Notes: generated by a model not told the origin, from the letters alone. Positions 1-6,103 are shown, counted from the stretch's first letter. The stretch is DNA of 6,446 nucleotides from Pseudomonadota bacterium (GCA_023418705.1 JAEZYZ010000231.1:1-6446); one strand, 5' to 3'. Made by a program: numbers and translations.

Positions 1-1
1 C

Positions 2-361
2 GCCAGCGCTGCACCCGCCGCCCCCCGGGCGAGCGCCACGCCGGCGCCACCACGAGCGGCGCCGCTCGCTGCTGCCAGTGACTTCGTCGAGCACACGCCT
101 GCTCCCCCGAGTGCGCGGCGGGGCATGCCGCCGTCGGCGCACCCGAGCGTCTCAGCGGCGCGCCGCAGCATTCCCCCGGCCACGGCGGTGCAAAAGCCCC
201 GGCAGACGCTGCGCGTCGCCGTGATCCCGTCGGAATCGGACCGGGCAGAGATGACCGTGCGCATCCTGCCCGACGGGAAGTCTGCCCCGCCCGACGGCTA
301 CGAGGCGATGATCGTCTGCCTGGAAGCCGGGGCCGACATGACGGCGAAGAAGCGCCCGTGA
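2..361 (+). CDS. C-terminal part of an unidentified protein with a Pro/Ala-rich linker (5' end off window)
   Basis: This reading frame is open from the left edge and ends at a TGA at 359-361, so the true start lies outside the window and the internal ATG at 125 is unlikely to be the start. About 119 residues are visible. The first 70 or so are low-complexity and rich in Ala, Pro, Ser and Arg, as in an extended linker. The last 50 (from about QTLRVAVIP) look like a small folded domain with beta-strand character: alternating hydrophobic segments such as LRVAVIP and MTVRILP, then EAMIVCLEAG, and a short basic tail. I do not recognise the family. In myxobacteria such linkers often join a kinase or other regulatory domain to a C-terminal module, but nothing visible here proves that. 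It converges with the minus-strand gene ending at 424. G/C third positions support real coding. Confidence 0.6.
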   Translation, partial: ASAAPAAPRASATPAPPRAAPLAAASDFVEHTPAPPSARRGMPPSAHPSVSAARRSIPPATAVQKPRQTLRVAVIPSESDRAEMTVRILPDGKSAPPDGYEAMIVCLEAGADMTAKKRP

Positions 362-423
362 TCGGCGCTCTGCCCGCGTGAGCGCGGGCCGCTGCACGCC
401 ACGTCGGCCTCGGCCGAGAGAGC
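362..423. terminator. Hairpins between convergent genes, possible bidirectional terminator
   Basis: The 62-nt gap between the two convergent stop codons holds a perfect 7-bp stem (GCCCGCG at 372-378, loop TGAG, CGCGGGC at 383-389) and a 10-bp palindrome CTCGGCCGAG at 409-418. The location suits termination from both sides. There is no T-tract on either strand, so a standard Rho-independent terminator is not demonstrated, and in DNA this GC-rich short palindromes also arise by chance. Confidence 0.35.
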
Positions 424-825
424 TCAGCTGGCCGGAGCCGCCGGCGCGGCCGCCGGAGCCACGCCAGGCGTGAAGTTCCAGACGTACACGCCCACACCCG
501 GCCGATTGTCACCCGGCTGCAGCGCCAGACCCCCGAGCGACTGCAGCACGCACTGCTGCAGCTCTGGCGGGGCGGTGGTCTGGTCGGCGACGATCTCCGG
601 ATTGACGATCTGGCCCGAGTCCTCTTCGACCCGCAGCCGGATGGCGACCTGGCCGCTGGCCTCGGGGTTGGTCTTCATGACACCGCCCCAGCACTGCGAC
701 ACCTGGTCGCCTCGGGACTCCAGCACCGTCTCGACATCTTGAGCGTAGATATTGTCGCTGCGCACCGCGCAGCCGTTGGAGCCCACCGCCACCGCCATCA
801 GACTCAGCATTACCAGCGTTCGCAC
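424..825 (-). CDS. Small secreted protein, AgmX/PglI C-terminal (TonB-like) domain family
   Basis: A 133-residue protein from a GTG start at 825. The start is fixed by a perfect AGGAGG ribosome site nine bases upstream and by the signal sequence that begins there (VRTLVMLSLMAVAVG). The reading frame continues upstream, but the residues there look non-coding. The signal ends near SNGC; Cys19 could be lipidated, but Asn at -2 is a poor lipobox, so ordinary export is also possible. Residues about 28-120 follow the two-cysteine pattern of the AgmX/PglI C-terminal domain common in myxobacteria: QCWGGVMKTNP with Cys45, a Gly followed by alternating hydrophobics (GQVAIRLRV), a Gly turn, then PPELQQCVLQSL with Cys92. 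The cysteines are 47 residues apart and may form a disulfide in the periplasm. The tail is Ala/Pro-rich. The exact role is unknown; relatives are linked to envelope or gliding machinery. A similar domain occurs in the protein at 4924-5508. Confidence 0.8.
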   Translation of the reverse strand: MRTLVMLSLMAVAVGSNGCAVRSDNIYAQDVETVLESRGDQVSQCWGGVMKTNPEASGQVAIRLRVEEDSGQIVNPEIVADQTTAPPELQQCVLQSLGGLALQPGDNRPGVGVYVWNFTPGVAPAAAPAAPAS

Positions 826-834
826 GATTTGTTT

Positions 835-840
835 CCTCCT
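835..840 (-). promoter_or_regulatory. Strong Shine-Dalgarno site AGGAGG
   Basis: On the minus strand AGGAGG lies nine bases before the GTG at 825. It is the clearest ribosome site in the window and settles the start of the small AgmX/PglI-like gene against the much longer upstream extension of the frame. Confidence 0.8.
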
Positions 841-867
841 CGACAGGGATCCGAGCTGGCCCGGAGC

Positions 868-891
868 GTGCCCGCGACAGCGGGACGGCAC
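868..891 (-). other. GC-rich hairpin between gluQRS and the downstream gene
   Basis: CCCGC at 871-875 pairs with GCGGG at 880-884 around a GACA loop; an alternative outer stem pairs GTGCC (868-872) with GGCAC (887-891). It sits in the 103-nt gap after the gluQRS stop and upstream of the next minus-strand gene, where a terminator or leader structure could be expected. No T-run follows, so the function is uncertain. Confidence 0.25.
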
Positions 892-928
892 GGGCGGGGG
901 GCATTGTTGCAACTGCATTGCACCCCCG

Positions 929-1951
929 TCAATCGCGTCCGCCCCGGTCCGGGACGGGGCCTGGCCGCGCCGCCGCCTCGGGGGCCGCCAGCGCGCTCCT
1001 CGGATCCGCGGGGAGCCGCACCGGCGTGAGCGGAATTTGCCGGAGATCGAAGGCTTTGGCGATCGCGGCGGCGCTCTCGCCCGCAGGCGCTGCGATGCCC
1101 GAGACTTGGGCCGCCCAGTGGACGATCTGGCGCGGGTCGACGCCCGCCTCCCGCAGCTCGGCGAGCGCGAGATCGGCCTCACGCTTGGCGAGGCGCCGGC
1201 CAAGGGCGTCCACCACCAGCGGAGCGTGCTGCCACACGGGCTGTGCGAGCCCCAACGCTCGCAGCAGGTGCGCCTGTCGCGCTGCGCTCGGCAAAAGGTC
1301 GCAGCCGCGCAGCACCTCGGTCACGCCCTGCCCCGCATCGTCGACGACGACCGCCAACTGGTAGGCGGGGGCCCGGTCGCGCCGCGCGATCAAAAAATCG
1401 CCCACCTCCTGCTGAACGTCGATGGTCACCGGGCCCTGGATTTCGTCGGCGATGGTGATGGCGCCGTCCGGCACGCGGAAGCGGAGGCCGGCGGTCCTGC
1501 CCGAGCGGCGCTCGGCTTGATCGAGCGAGTCGAAGCGGTCCCTGCAGGTGCCAGGGTAGCGAGCTTCGGGCTGCCCCTGTTGGGGTGCGCTCTGCATCGC
1601 TCGGATTTCGGCGCGCGAGCAGACGCAAGGGTACGCAAGGCCTCGGGCGATCAGATCGTCGATGGCCGCTCGCATCGCCTCCAGGTTCGACGACTGCACG
1701 AGCGTGGGGCCGTCCCAGTCGAGCCCCAGCCACTCCAGATCCCGCAAGATCGCGTCGACGAACTGGGGCTGGGCGCGATCGGCGTCGAGGTCCTCGATGC
1801 GCAGCAGGACGCGACCGCCGCGGCTGCGGATCGACCACCAGGCCAGCAAGAAGGTGCGGGCATGGCCGAGGTGCAGCAGCCCCGAGGGGCTCGGGGCGAG
1901 GCGGCCGACGGGGCGCGCGTTCACGCCCTTTTCATGGCCGCCCGGAGCCAC
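929..1951 (-). CDS. gluQ: Glutamyl-Q tRNA(Asp) synthetase (GluQRS)
   Basis: A cytoplasmic paralogue of the glutamyl-tRNA synthetase catalytic core that lacks the anticodon-binding domain. It activates glutamate and attaches it to the queuosine base at the wobble position of tRNA(Asp). The 340-residue product opens with VGRLAPSPSG, then the class I HIGH signature as HLGH (27-30) and the glutamate-binding region LLRIEDLDADR (49-59). The GluQRS zinc site is present: Cys109, Cys111, Tyr132 and Cys136 (CVC, then YPGTC). YQLAVVVDD (197-205) with GVTEVLRG (209-216) is typical of the family, and the KMSKS loop is degenerate as RLAKR (253-257). The last 30 or so residues are an Ala/Pro/Arg-rich tail beyond the usual end. 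The GTG at 1951 overlaps the upstream gene by 20 nt; a GTG at 1924, giving MNARPVGR, is a real alternative, and neither has a good ribosome site. Last gene of a coupled minus-strand cluster. Confidence 0.93.
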   Translation of the reverse strand: MAPGGHEKGVNARPVGRLAPSPSGLLHLGHARTFLLAWWSIRSRGGRVLLRIEDLDADRAQPQFVDAILRDLEWLGLDWDGPTLVQSSNLEAMRAAIDDLIARGLAYPCVCSRAEIRAMQSAPQQGQPEARYPGTCRDRFDSLDQAERRSGRTAGLRFRVPDGAITIADEIQGPVTIDVQQEVGDFLIARRDRAPAYQLAVVVDDAGQGVTEVLRGCDLLPSAARQAHLLRALGLAQPVWQHAPLVVDALGRRLAKREADLALAELREAGVDPRQIVHWAAQVSGIAAPAGESAAAIAKAFDLRQIPLTPVRLPADPRSALAAPEAAARPGPVPDRGGRD

Positions 1952-2528
1952 AGCCGCAACCGCTCACGCGCTGGCGGTTTTGGTCGACCCGTCGCCGTGC
2001 CTGCCAGCAGCGGTCGGAGGTCGCTCCAGCGATGCGGCACACGGCGTCGGCGGCGCGCGACAGGGAGTCGAACGCCCGGCACACCCGGTCACAGGTCCCC
2101 ACCGATACCGAGCGCTGTTGCGCGGCTCCTGCCTTCGGAGCAGGAGCCGCGCCTGCCGGCGCCGCCTGCTCCTCGGTGGTGTCCTGGGGCGAGGACTCCG
2201 AGGCGGCGGCAGCGAGCTCGCGCTCAGCGCGGTGGAGCGCCGCTTCTGCCTCCTCCAAGCTGCCAAACCCGCCCGCTGGCTCCGGCTCACTCGCTGCGGG
2301 CATCGTCGCCGGCGCAGGCGCGAACCCGGGCCTGCCCCCTTCAGGCAGCGGCGAGCGAACCGGGGCGGGCTCGGGCGGGTGCGCGGGGCTGCAGCCTGCG
2401 GTGAGCGCACAGCCGAAGACCAGCAGCAGCCAGGTTTGGGACGTGGGGGTGCTCAGAGCAACCGTACAACGCCCCAGGCCGACGTCGCTTACACGCTCGC
2501 GTCGAGCCGGCTGGCGCTCCCCGGCCAT
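1932..2528 (-). CDS. Cys-rich lipoprotein of unknown function
   Basis: A 198-residue predicted lipoprotein. The ATG at 2528 is well supported: GGAGG lies five bases upstream in the 12-nt gap after the methyltransferase stop, and no other ATG, GTG or TTG precedes the hydrophobic segment. The signal is unusual, with a 30-residue basic lead before the hydrophobic core WLLLVFGCALTAGC, giving lipidation at Cys46. A Pro/Ala/Glu-rich linker follows (about 47-85), then a helical, probably coiled segment LEEAEAALHRAERELAAAA, a second low-complexity stretch, and a C-terminal domain of about 55 residues with six cysteines (CDRVC, AVC, RCW, GCGC), suggesting disulfides in the periplasm. I recognise the style as typical of myxobacterial lipoproteins but cannot assign a function. 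It sits between the methyltransferase and gluQRS and overlaps the latter by up to 20 nt, so the three are probably cotranscribed; that does not imply a shared pathway. Confidence 0.8.
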   Translation of the reverse strand: MAGERQPARRERVSDVGLGRCTVALSTPTSQTWLLLVFGCALTAGCSPAHPPEPAPVRSPLPEGGRPGFAPAPATMPAASEPEPAGGFGSLEEAEAALHRAERELAAAASESSPQDTTEEQAAPAGAAPAPKAGAAQQRSVSVGTCDRVCRAFDSLSRAADAVCRIAGATSDRCWQARRRVDQNRQRVSGCGCGSGRP

Positions 2529-2533
2529 GCGTT

Positions 2534-2538
2534 CCTCC
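2534..2538 (-). promoter_or_regulatory. Shine-Dalgarno site GGAGG for the Cys-rich lipoprotein
   Basis: GGAGG on the minus strand, five bases before the ATG at 2528 and directly after the TAG stop (2541-2543) of the methyltransferase. It fixes the start of the lipoprotein and therefore its long N-terminal lead. Confidence 0.7.
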
Positions 2539-2540
2539 GG

Positions 2541-3374
2541 CTATTGGACCGATGCGACGATGTACGCCAGCCAGCCGGGCTGGTTCTCTGCACGCAGGCG
2601 CGGACGGTAGGACTCGACGTCCTCGTCGTCGGAGCAATCCCAGTGCACCTCGACCTTGCCGAAGCCAGCCTCGGCGAGCAGCTCGCGCAGCTCGGGGAGG
2701 CTCCAGAAGCGCCATTCGTAGGCGAAGGCCTTGTCGAGCCGCGTCCCGTCCTGAAACTCGAAATGGATGTAGTTTTTGGCGACGTGATTGATCGGGTCGA
2801 AGCGTGCCTGATCCCAGATGTAGTAAAAGCCGCCCTTGACCCGGCGGCGCTCTTCCATCGGCTCCTGCGACTCCCAACCGCCGTAGGCGTCCAGGAAGAA
2901 CAGCCCGTCTGGCCCGAGCGCGCGCTTGACGACCCGGAAGTAGTCGCGCATCTGCTCGCGCGTCCGAAAGATCCAGTAGCTGAAGTTGAACGCGCACACG
3001 ACGTCATGACGCCCCGGGGCGGGGACGAGGACGTTCTGCTCCAGCAGCGTCACTCGTTCGGCGGCGTCGCCCAACGGCTCGACATTGTGGCGCGCACCCC
3101 AGCGCAGCACCTTCTTGTCGATGTCGATCCCGGTCGCCACGCGTTCGGGGTGGCTCTCGACCCAACGCGCGCACAAGAGCGCCGTCCCGCAGAAGTCCTC
3201 GCGCAAGCGCAATGGTTTGCGTCCGCGGACCTTGCGAAACACGCGGTCGAAGAAGGCCAGCTCGACCTCCGGAGCTTGCACCGACTTCTGGTAGAGCACG
3301 TGCTTGTCGGCCGTGCTCGCGCTCAACTTCGGCGCTGCCTTGCGCCCCTTGGATGTGTTCTTTTTGGTGGCCAC
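2541..3374 (-). CDS. Class I SAM-dependent methyltransferase
   Basis: A 277-residue soluble protein with a Rossmann-fold methyltransferase core. A basic Lys-rich N-terminus (KKNTSKGRKAAPK) precedes YQKSVQAPEVELAFFDRVF (28-46), then the SAM-binding motif I as LREDFCGTALL (57-67), in which FCGT replaces the usual GxGxG. The acidic ribose-binding motif is GIDID (82-86), motif II is HDVVCAFNFSYWIF (123-136), and post-core LGPDGLFFLDAYGG (153-166) is the usual strand after the GPGG-like turn. The DFCGTA and AFNFSY signatures are, from memory, shared by a family often annotated only as class I SAM-dependent methyltransferase; the substrate is not known to me. The C-terminal half contains aromatic-rich strands (FYYIWDQ, YEWRFWS). 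The GTG at 3374 was chosen because similarity starts there and the upstream frame looks non-coding; its ribosome site is weak. It is first in the tight cluster with the Cys-rich lipoprotein and gluQRS. Confidence 0.87.
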   Translation of the reverse strand: MATKKNTSKGRKAAPKLSASTADKHVLYQKSVQAPEVELAFFDRVFRKVRGRKPLRLREDFCGTALLCARWVESHPERVATGIDIDKKVLRWGARHNVEPLGDAAERVTLLEQNVLVPAPGRHDVVCAFNFSYWIFRTREQMRDYFRVVKRALGPDGLFFLDAYGGWESQEPMEERRRVKGGFYYIWDQARFDPINHVAKNYIHFEFQDGTRLDKAFAYEWRFWSLPELRELLAEAGFGKVEVHWDCSDDEDVESYRPRLRAENQPGWLAYIVASVQ

Positions 3375-3550
3375 CTGAGATCCGTTCCGTTGCCGTTCGC
3401 GGCGGGCTGCTTTTAGAGCAAGTTGGCGCGTCTCGGAACACAGAAACGATGGTTTGTTCGCAGACGCAGGTTTTTCGCGCGCCGCACCCGTGATTTCGGC
3501 GCTGGGATCCGTTGCCGACGGACGCCACCCGCGGCGCCGTCGCACGCCGC
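3375..3550 (-). other. Intergenic region upstream of the methyltransferase cluster
   Basis: These 176 nt separate the stop of the large lipoprotein from the methyltransferase start. The part nearest the methyltransferase (about 3410-3480) is less GC-rich than its surroundings and includes short A/T runs, as expected of a promoter zone, but I cannot point to a convincing -35/-10 pair. An 8-nt direct repeat GATCCGTT occurs at 3379 and 3506. No gene is apparent. Confidence 0.3.
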
Positions 3551-4843
3551 TCAGGTCCCTTGCTCGGGAGATCCTTGGTCGCGCGCGCCCGCCGGCTTCG
3601 CAGGCTTCGGGCAGGTCAGGCGTCGCGCCCACGTGCGCCGATCGGCGACGTACACGAACCACGCGCCGTCGGTGAGCGTCGCCAACGACACACTCGAGAA
3701 CTTTCGCGCGTGCGCGATCACTCGTGAAGGTCCAAGCCCCTGTCCGGAGAGCCAGGACAGGTGCAGCTCCTGCGGGGCATGCGGGACGGCCTCGCTCGGG
3801 CGAACATAGGCGACCGCGGGCGAGCCGCAGACGGGGCCCGCGGCCACCGGCGCCGGCTCGAGCCCGTTCGGGTAGTCGCGCCAGCTCACCTGCGGCGCGG
3901 CGCCGGCGGCGCCGAGCTCGACCCGGGCCAGCCCAAAGCGAGTGATGTCACGCTCGAGCGGGATCAGGATCGACGCGCGCGATCGATCCGCGGACAAGAT
4001 CGTGACCTCGGTGGTGGCCTGCGCCGGCCCCGCTACCCACGCGACGCGGTCTTCTCCGAGCTCGACCCGCTTGGCGTCGAGCTGGATCGGCCGAACATGG
4101 ACGGGAGACATGCCGGAACGCCCCTCCAGCGTGACCGCCAGCAGCGTCTTTCCGGCGCCGCCGAGCGCCACGCTGCTCGCGGCGCTGCCGCTCGGGGACA
4201 GCTCGAAGGTGCCGCGTTGGTCGACCCAGAGCTTGGCGGTCGGTGGCGCGCTGCCTTTCGCTCGGGCGACGTAGGCGACGGCGGGCAGCGCCGTCGGTGC
4301 GCTGCTGGCCGCAACGCGGGTTGCGTTCTGCGCGTCCTCCGCCAGCACCTCGAGCGAGCCGCTGCCGTCGCTCGGACGCCGGAGCAGCTTGTGCTCGTGA
4401 ACCCAATAGGCGAACCGCCCAACCACGGCCGGTGGCCTCCCGAACGGCGCAAAGCCCTCGTCGGGCAGCGCTCGGGCGTCGAGCAGCGCGCCCGTGCTGG
4501 CTCCCTTGGGGTACGCCACCAGCACGGGCCGATCCGAGCGCGGGATCAAGACCACGCCCTTCTGCGAGGCGGCCGCGGGTGCCGCTGGCCCGATGTCGTG
4601 CAAGGGGCCGAGGTTCGGCTCGATGCCGTCGCCGGACTCGGACGGTTCTTCACGCTCGCGCGCCGGGCGCGCCTCGGCGGAGGCTGGCGCGCTCGGCGCC
4701 GGCTGCGATGTCGCGGACGCCGGCGGCGATGGCGCTGCCGTGCTTTGCTGCGAAGACGTTGGGTGGGGCTCGCCGCCCTTGCGACAACCGAAGACCAAAA
4801 GGCCGCCCGCGACGAGCAAACCGAGCGGCCGTGTTCGAGTCAC
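3551..4843 (-). CDS. Large lipoprotein, possible beta-propeller-like, unknown function
   Basis: A 430-residue predicted lipoprotein from a GTG start at 4843. The signal is typical: MTRTRP basic lead, hydrophobic core LGLLVAGGLLVFGC and lipidation at Cys20. Residues about 25-75 are a Ser/Pro/Ala/Glu-rich tether. From about residue 95 to 410 the sequence is a series of short hydrophobic strands separated by Gly/Asp/Ser turns (VVLIPRSDRPVLVAYP, FAYWVHEHKLLRRP, AVAYVARAKG, AKLWVDQRGTFELS, DRVAWVAG, WFVYVADRRTW). This pattern suggests an all-beta, perhaps propeller-like periplasmic or surface domain, but I do not recognise a named family. Cys339 and Cys411 are the only cysteines in the mature chain after the lipid anchor and could form a disulfide closing the C-terminal part. 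It is transcribed divergently from the gene at 4924. No strong ribosome site precedes the GTG. The function is unknown. Confidence 0.8.
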   Translation of the reverse strand: MTRTRPLGLLVAGGLLVFGCRKGGEPHPTSSQQSTAAPSPPASATSQPAPSAPASAEARPAREREEPSESGDGIEPNLGPLHDIGPAAPAAASQKGVVLIPRSDRPVLVAYPKGASTGALLDARALPDEGFAPFGRPPAVVGRFAYWVHEHKLLRRPSDGSGSLEVLAEDAQNATRVAASSAPTALPAVAYVARAKGSAPPTAKLWVDQRGTFELSPSGSAASSVALGGAGKTLLAVTLEGRSGMSPVHVRPIQLDAKRVELGEDRVAWVAGPAQATTEVTILSADRSRASILIPLERDITRFGLARVELGAAGAAPQVSWRDYPNGLEPAPVAAGPVCGSPAVAYVRPSEAVPHAPQELHLSWLSGQGLGPSRVIAHARKFSSVSLATLTDGAWFVYVADRRTWARRLTCPKPAKPAGARDQGSPEQGT

Positions 4844-4923
4844 CCGCTGGTTTTCGCACAGTCGAGCTCCCGCGCACAGCTCCCACTGGAGATCGTCGAC
4901 GGAACGCGCTAAGCCGAGCCGCC
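4844..4923. promoter_or_regulatory. Divergent promoter region between two lipoprotein genes
   Basis: This 80-bp gap lies between two divergently transcribed genes, so it must carry or overlap signals for both. It contains a 7-nt direct repeat CGCACAG at 4855-4861 and 4873-4879 (18 nt apart) and an 8-bp palindrome CGTCGACG at 4894-4901. I cannot identify clear sigma-70 boxes or a known operator; the call rests on gene arrangement. Confidence 0.4.
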
Positions 4924-5508
4924 GTGATCAGCAGGATGTCGATTGGCCTTTCGCTGTGCGGCGCGCTCTCAGCGCTGTCCGCCGGCTGCGGCGGGCATTG
5001 TCGCTGTCAGGACGCGCCGGCGACGCCGGCGGCGCACGCCGGCGGCCCGCAGGCTGGCGAAGCCGCCGTTCCCACCGAGACTGTCGGTCCGGAGGCGCCG
5101 CCAACCGCCGCAGACCCGAGTGCGCCTGCCGAGGGCGAGGTGACCGGTTCCTTGCCGGAGGTGACCGTAGCGAACGTCGGCTTGCACGTGGGCGGCGGAC
5201 CCAACGACGAGGCGACGAAGGCCCCATTTCAGCGCGCCGTCGCGCAGCAGTTCGAGGCTTTCCTGCTCTGCTACCGAATGGTGGAACACCCGACGAAAGG
5301 CGGGCAGCTCGGCGTGGACTTGTTCATTTCCGCAGCCGGCGGCACGCCGGAGGTGCGGGAGATGCGAACCGGGATGAGCGGGCCGCAGTTTCGCGCCTGC
5401 GTGGCGGACGCCTTTCGCCAAGTGCGCTTCGAGCCGCCCGCCAAGGGTCCCACCGTGATCAGCTACTCGCTCGAGTTTTCCCTGAAAAGCCCCGGCGCGG
5501 CATTTTGA
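4924..5508 (+). CDS. Lipoprotein with AgmX/PglI-like C-terminal domain
   Basis: A predicted lipoprotein of 194 residues from the GTG at 4924, or 190 from the ATG at 4936. The GTG is preferred because it gives the signal a basic lead (ISRM) before SIGLSLCGALSALSAGC; neither start has a good ribosome site, and the frame is open further upstream only because of high GC. Lipidation is expected at Cys22, with two more cysteines right after it (GGHCRC). A Pro/Ala/Glu linker spans about 29-75. The C-terminal domain (about 100-190) has the AgmX/PglI two-cysteine layout: Cys116 in FLLCYRM, Gly-led strands QLGVDLFIS, then PQFRACVADAFRQVRFEPP with Cys159, and closing strands VISYSLEFSL. The cysteines are 43 residues apart. 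It is related in architecture to the protein at 424-825. The ppa gene follows after 43 nt on the same strand and could be cotranscribed. The precise role is unknown; it is probably periplasmic and membrane-anchored. Confidence 0.8.
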   Translation: MISRMSIGLSLCGALSALSAGCGGHCRCQDAPATPAAHAGGPQAGEAAVPTETVGPEAPPTAADPSAPAEGEVTGSLPEVTVANVGLHVGGGPNDEATKAPFQRAVAQQFEAFLLCYRMVEHPTKGGQLGVDLFISAAGGTPEVREMRTGMSGPQFRACVADAFRQVRFEPPAKGPTVISYSLEFSLKSPGAAF

Positions 5509-5551
5509 TCGAGCCTGGCGCGCCGAACGGCGTTACCTATCCGTGATTCCC

Positions 5552-6103
5552 ATGGTTCATGTTTGGCACGATTTGCCCACGCGTCCCCAACCGGACGCAC
5601 GCGACATCAATACGGTGATCGAAATCCCGAAAGGCTCGAAGCTCAAGTACGAGCTCGACAAGCCAACGGGGCTGCTTCGCGTCGACCGCATCTTGCACAG
5701 CTCGGTGATCTATCCGGCCAACTACGGCTTCATCCCGCGCACCTTCGCCGAGGACGACGACCCGCTCGACGTCCTCGTCCTGTGCAGTGAGTCCGTCGCG
5801 CCGCTCTCGATCCTGGTAGCGCGCCCCATCGGCTTGATGTGCATGGCCGATCAAGGCGTCAAGGACGACAAGATCATCGCCGTCGCCGCGCACGATCCCG
5901 CGTTCGAGGAGTACGGGACGGTGTTTCAACTGCCGCGGCACGTGCTGCGCGAGATCAGCCGCTTCTTCCTCGACTACAAGGTGCTCGAGCAAAAAGAGGT
6001 GATCGTGGATGATCCCCTCGGTCCCGAGGCAGCGCTCGAAGTCCTCGAAGGCGCCGTCCAGCGCTACCGCCGCGAAGAGAATCGCCTGCGCGGCTGGGGC
6101 TGA
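5552..6103 (+). CDS. ppa: Inorganic pyrophosphatase, family I
   Basis: A soluble Mg2+-dependent enzyme hydrolysing pyrophosphate to two phosphates, which pulls biosynthetic reactions such as nucleotide polymerisation and aminoacylation forward. The 183-residue product has the length of bacterial family I enzymes and all the hallmarks: IEIPKGSKLKYELDK (23-37) with substrate-binding Lys and Glu, LLRVDR (41-46), YPANYGFIP (54-62), the family signature DDDPLDVL (68-75) with metal-binding aspartates, QGVKDDKIIAV (101-111) with the DDK triad, and DYKVLE (141-146) with the catalytic-site Tyr and Lys. The ATG at 5552 was chosen because MVHVWHDLP aligns with the normal family start; a GTG at 5543 in the same frame adds only three residues. 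Neither has a clear ribosome site. It lies 43 nt after the lipoprotein gene, with no convincing promoter of its own. Nothing suggests inactivation. Confidence 0.97.
   Translation: MVHVWHDLPTRPQPDARDINTVIEIPKGSKLKYELDKPTGLLRVDRILHSSVIYPANYGFIPRTFAEDDDPLDVLVLCSESVAPLSILVARPIGLMCMADQGVKDDKIIAVAAHDPAFEEYGTVFQLPRHVLREISRFFLDYKVLEQKEVIVDDPLGPEAALEVLEGAVQRYRREENRLRGWG

Noticed and set aside
826..1203. N-terminal extension of the small AgmX/PglI-like gene up to 1203
   Set aside because: The extension overlaps gluQRS, has shadow-like Arg/Ser/Pro composition, and the signal peptide and AGGAGG site place the start at 825.
752..2404. A 550-codon plus-strand open frame across the gluQRS and Cys-rich lipoprotein genes
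   Set aside because: It is antisense to genes with clear signatures, has Arg/Ala/Gly-rich composition without domains, and is explained by the scarcity of stop codons in high-GC DNA.
2500..2528. Twin-arginine (Tat) signal in the long lead of the Cys-rich lipoprotein
   Set aside because: The Arg pair is in ARRERVSD, without the expected hydrophobic residues after it, and is more than 20 residues from the hydrophobic core.
1662..3416. A 584-codon plus-strand open frame opposite the methyltransferase and its neighbours
   Set aside because: It is the antisense shadow of the methyltransferase and adjacent genes; no ribosome site or family signature.
3375..3662. N-terminal extension of the methyltransferase up to 3662
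   Set aside because: The added residues are low-complexity, overlap the end of the upstream lipoprotein gene and precede the conserved start of the family; the GTG at 3374 fits better.
3761..4912. A 383-codon plus-strand open frame opposite the large lipoprotein
   Set aside because: The opposite strand encodes a signal peptide, lipobox and tether in a coherent order, while this frame is Arg/Gly-rich with no recognisable domains.
5505..5540. Possible promoter for ppa (TTGATC followed by TACCTAT)
   Set aside because: Spacing between the two boxes is about 23 nt and the -10 match is poor, so it is not supported.
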